The notes under the pieces: generated by a model
What the model saw: the letters and a program-made list of their open reading frames with translations, nothing else
Databases searched by the model: none
What the model was told of the DNA's origin: nothing
In this document: positions 60,376 to 64,000 of the stretch, in pieces
How the letters are laid out: every line of letters begins with the position of its first letter
How positions within the stretch are numbered: position 1 is the stretch's first letter
NCBI GenBank assembly: GCA_947044365.1
Contig: OX345645.1
Span: forward strand, 5,217,741 to 5,281,740
Direction: 5' to 3'
Origin: Petrosia ficiformis
Taxonomy: Eukaryota > Porifera > Demospongiae > Haplosclerida > Petrosiidae
Length of the DNA: 64,000 nt
Translations under genes and position numbers: made by a program

Positions 60376-60884
60376 ACTGTATGCCCAGTATTGAGAGCCA
60401 GGAATGGTGGGTTAAAGATCTTTGATGGCTAGCCAACTCTCCACACTCATCCAGTGTCCGAATAATAATAATAATAATAAAATAGTATATTTATATAACA
60501 AGTATGTAACTATAATACATAATGCAACTCACAAAGAAAAAAGAGAAGCACAGAACTGCCATAAACTTTAAGTTGGTCACAAGGCTTGAGCTACACTAAG
60601 CACATGCTCTTATAAAACCAGCTGGTAATCATTAAATACACATGTACACATGTATTGTGTATGAGATACAAGCTCAAAATGGTTAGTACATGTAGCTATT
60701 TCTTGGCCTGTGTACTGTACATGTACAGTTCATGTATTTGATAATTTATTGAATATTTCATATCATTATAGATCCTGTCTTCATTTGGCCAGTGAAATAG
60801 TGGATACAATGTTTAATAAGAGAACAAGTTGTCTACTTTTAGGTATGTACATTGTACATATACGTATACATGTACATGTACATC

Positions 60885-61095
60885 AGAGTTTTTGATAAGT
60901 TTTGAAGCTTGGGCTAAATTGGCTCAAAAATGATTAGTGTGTGCGCCATTGAGAATACATCTTGAGCCAATTAACTAAGAGATAATGCTAATATAATCAA
61001 TGCCACTGGCCCAAAGAGAGAACTGTACAGTGCCAAATAAGAAGCTCTTTGGGCCAATGGTGCTCCATATGAGCTTGTCAAAAACACTGATGTAC
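60885..61095. mobile_element. MITE with CATCAGTGTTTTTGACAAG ends
   Basis: Left end CATCAGAGTTTTTGATAAG and right end CTTGTCAAAAACACTGATG are inverted. A diverged relative occurs at 15181-15400 (GAGCCAATTAAC and GCCAAATAAGA shared). No coding content. Confidence 0.6.
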
Positions 61096-61724
61096 ATGTA
61101 CATGTACATGTACATACATGTATATGTACATGTACATACATGTATACATGTACATGTACATACATGTACATATACATGTACATATATAACTATGTCTGCT
61201 AATGTGGGTGTGTATGTGAAGTTTGAAAATGAAATTACATGTAGCATCGAATAGTTAATGATGAATCCTTCCCTAAACCTTAATACATGTCCATACAATG
61301 TACAATGTACATGTGTACATACAATGAATAGTGTATAAATCCCAGGACACCTTCACCCACCAAGAAACTAAAATTTAGTAATAGTAATTGTATATGCATG
61401 ACAGTATATGTCAATAAAATGTCACCATACAGTAACAGTAATTACCTTAGTTCTACTGTCAGTATAGTATAGTAATTACAGTCTCACTACTGTGGTGTTC
61501 AATTGACATTATATTTAACATGTCGTATATAATGTATATGTAGGAACTACAGTACGTGTACATGCACATATGTACATGTACATACATTTATGTACATGTA
61601 CATGACATGTACATGTACATGTACACGTTTATATGTACATTTACGCATGTACATGTACATATGTGCATGTACATTGTACATTTACAATGTACATGTATGC
61701 ATATACATGTATATATTAGGGTTG

Positions 61725-62095
61725 GGAAAAGGTTCGGATATTCGAACCTTCGTTCGTTTACTGCACATTCGAAGCTAAATTTCTCCCTTCGAAGGTTTGC
61801 TGCCACACCCACTTCAATGTTTGCACATGCGCACTTTTGCAATCTAAACGTGTGGTTAAAATTGTGGGTGTGTCCAAGAAAAGTTGAGGCTGAGTTGTTG
61901 GCTGTTTCTGCCTAAATAGTGACAGGAACAAGACTAGTATACTTATTATAAAGCAATAATCCAGTTTTGGAGGCATTATATTGCCAAACAAGGTAAGAGC
62001 AACATTGATAATAACACGTGCGAACCTTCGAAGGTTCGTCCATTTTTGCCGACGAAGCTTCAAAGATTGTTTTTTTGCCTTCGTCCCATCTGGTA
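61725..62095. mobile_element. Element with TTCGAAGGTTCG ends, copy 2
   Basis: Copy of the element at 430-680 in the opposite direction. It starts near GGTTCGGATATTCGAACCTT and ends after GCGAACCTTCGAAGGTTCG. Further related ends surround 57040-57380. Confidence 0.55.
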
Positions 62096-62099
62096 AGTG

Positions 62100-62464
62100 A
62101 TGTTCATTCATTAATAGAGTTAATAGACATGTATAATTATATACATATGTACATGTACATGTATGTAATTATATGCACATATGTACTATACTGTTCATAT
62201 ACATGGAGAGGTACATGTACACACACAGTTTATGCACTTTGGGTATTTAGTAAGAACACACATTCATTGTATGATAAAAGGGAGGAAAGGATGAGGAATA
62301 TGTTTACTACACACTTTTTTTAATTGAAGTCATCTACTCCTGTTTTGTATATACATGTACATGTATACGCATATGTACATGTACATATATGTACTTATAT
62401 AACACATATACCATGGTTCATATACAAAAATGTACATGCACGTACATATATACAGTAACAGGCT
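62100..62464. other. No gene seen
   Basis: ACATGTAC-rich repeats and AT-rich sequence between the TTCGAAGGTTCG element and the right arm of the inverted repeat. Confidence 0.5.
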
Positions 62465-62689
62465 TAGTGTACATGATCTTTTAACCCACCATTTCTGGTT
62501 CTCAAGACTGAGCATTCAGTGTTCCATTTTTCCAAGCCATTGTAGCTGCTTATTTTGTAAGCCAAAGTCGCTGCTCTAATGTTTAATGAAGCCGTTGTGG
62601 CTGCTTGTTTGTTTGTTGTGTGTGTTTTGTCTATGCTTATTGCTAGCATGCTAGGCAGTAGGCACATGAATTTTCATGTATATGTCTTT

Positions 62690-63640
62690 ATACAGCACCA
62701 GGGTTTGTGTACATGTATATGTTCTTATACAGTACCAGGGTGAATGTACATGTACACAACTGTACATGTGTATACATTGTATGTCCTTATACGACACCAG
62801 GGTTCATGTACATGTGTATACATTGTATGTCTTTATACGGCACCAGGGTTTATGTACATGTGTATACATTGTATGTCCTTATACGGCACCAGGGTTCATC
62901 TACATGTGTATACATTGTATGTCCTTATACGACACCAGGGTTCATGTACATGTGTATACAGTTTATGTCCGTATACGGCACCAGGGTTTATGTACATGTA
63001 CATGTGTATACATTGTATGTCCTTATATGGCACCAGGGTTTATGTACATGTACATGTGTATACATTGTATGCCTTATATGACACCAGGGTTTATGTACAT
63101 GTACATGTACATGTCCTTATACAGTACCAGAGTTCAGGTACATGTATATGTCCTTATACAGTACCAGAGTTCAGGTACACGTATATGTCCTTATACAGTA
63201 CCAGAGTTCAGGTACATGTATATGTCCTTATACAGTACCAGAGTTCAGGTACACGTATATCTCCTTATACAGTACCAGAGTTCAGGTACATGTATATGTC
63301 CTTATACAGTACCAGAGTTCAGGTACATGTATATCTCCTTATACAGTACCAGAGTTCAGGTACATGTATATGTCCATATACAGTACCAGAGTTCAGGTAC
63401 ATGTATATGTCCTTATACAGTACCAGAGTTCAGGTACATGTATATGTCCTTATACAGTACCAGGGTTCATGTACATGTATATGTCCTTATACAGTACCAG
63501 GGTTCATGTACATGTATATGTCCATATACAGTACCAGAGTTCAGGTACATGTATATGTCCTTATACAGTACCAGGGTTCATGTACATGTATATGTCCATA
63601 TACAGTACCAGAGTTCAGGTACATGTATATGTAAATTAGG
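62690..63640 (+). repeat. 37-bp minisatellite with longer variants
   Basis: Units of about 57 bp at 62780-63100, then at least fourteen 37-bp units (CATGTATATGTCCTTATACA, then GTACCAGAGTTCAGGTA). Because the unit length is not a multiple of three, long frames stay open in all three plus frames; this is a repeat effect, not a gene. Confidence 0.9.
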
Positions 63641-63966
63641 GATGGGCAATATTTTGATTATCGTGATAGTCGTGATTAAAATTTCCTGTCATAATCCGCT
63701 CAGAATCGTATCGTCTAAATATTAATTGCCATATCGTGATCACAAAAATATTGTGCCAAAACTTCAGGTTTTCAGTACTTTTACATCTAAATCAGTTTTT
63801 CAACACCGTTTACTCCACAAATAAAATACATGTAATATATCCATTTGATTGTGGAATGAAATGTACATGTACATACATATGTAACGTAGCCGATAATCGC
63901 AATGATCGTGATACTTGCACAGACAATAATCATTGACACGTATTTTCATATTCACCCATCCCTAAT
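63636..63966. mobile_element. MITE with ATTAGGGATGGG ends, hAT-like
   Basis: Starts ATTAGGGATGGGCAATAT and ends ATATTCACCCATCCCTAAT, a perfect inverted match of about a dozen bases. The interior has repeated TATCGTGAT. The family assignment is a guess from the end sequence. Confidence 0.6.
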
Positions 63967-64000
63967 GTACATGTGTATATACATGTACATGTATGTATGT

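Larger units (their letters stand above)
58212..60842 (+). pseudogene. Myotubularin-related protein, 3' part with duplicated exon and in-frame stop
   Basis: Exons: 58212-58299 (identical to 19585-19672), 58749-58837 (VWCWSHPHSGVSLTRAS), 59285-59433 (YMYAVSMARNLDV to IHIAYIRLHS), 59610-59688 (PFDLMKQDQHWLPGLDGSRW), 60772-60842 (CLHLASEIVDTMFNKRTSC). Splice phases fit throughout. A TAA at 59421-59423 interrupts the third of these in frame; the flanking codons and the donor CAG|GTATAT fit a normal exon, so this looks like a nonsense change. Exon content matches the MTMR10-12 myotubularin-like domain, continuing the 5' half at 13812-19672. No further exon could be found before 64000. If both copies of the 88-nt exon were spliced in, the frame would shift. 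Alternatives are an assembly join of two haplotypes, or a dead duplicate. Confidence 0.7.
60008..62690. repeat. Large inverted-repeat pair around the last MTMR exon
   Basis: The left arm (60008-60445) and right arm (62465-62690) are reverse complements in order: CCTAGCATGCTAGCAA, then AGCAGCCACAATGGCTTA units, then AATGGTGGGTTAAA. The left arm's unit is amplified about eleven-fold. The pair encloses the MTMR exon at 60772-60842. Confidence 0.65.

Noticed and set aside
62676..63725. Long open frames of up to 349 codons on the plus strand
   Set aside because: They coincide with a 37-bp minisatellite that is open in all three frames and encodes only the same low-complexity peptide in shifted frames.

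Overview
This is AT-rich, intron-rich animal DNA with many microsatellites and transposon remnants. Gene content points to a demosponge of the Amphimedon type: a cluster of NLR-type immune receptors (NACHT ATPase plus leucine-rich repeats, with death-fold domains in front), short introns and a split myotubularin-related gene. The species is inferred, not read directly.

Layout. Three near-full-length NLR genes lie on the minus strand: A (3426-9568), B (20829-25850) and C (46070-50941). A fourth, badly broken NLR remnant D lies at 43085-45245. Each of A, B and C has a coding exon for a leader peptide, a death-fold exon, a second death-fold exon (DEATH-like in A, CARD-like in B and C) and one large NACHT-LRR exon. 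All introns within the coding region are phase 1. The leader exon ends in a hydrophobic stretch followed directly by a 2A ribosome-skipping motif (DVExNPGP), so each gene could yield a separate membrane-type leader peptide and a free NLR. B and C also share a far-upstream block that looks like a non-coding first exon. A carries a one-base homopolymer frameshift inside NACHT.

On the plus strand, exons of a myotubularin-related protein of the MTMR10/11/12 (inactive phosphatase) type run from 13812 to 19672 and resume at 58212-60842. The same 88-nt exon is present at both edges (19585-19672 and 58212-58299) inside a duplicated segment of about 550 bp. NLR genes B, C and D plus much transposon debris lie between the two copies. 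The second half also has an in-frame stop at 59421-59423.

The rest is mostly mobile or repetitive DNA: a LINE remnant (37304-38475), a Tc1/mariner-like transposase remnant (38761-40150), a Gypsy-type gag remnant (31155-31860), a DIRS-like reverse transcriptase remnant with an internal inversion (10345-10805), a SAMD3-like broken gene (41163-43010), several MITE families, tRNA-derived SINEs, minisatellites of 25 to about 180 bp, and ACAT microsatellites carrying a recurring CATAGTCGCAT tag that sit next to the 3' ends of NLR genes.

Exon limits were worked out by hand from splice-site consensus, reading-frame continuity and comparison of the paralogues. Similarities to named families come from recognition of motifs, not from a search.
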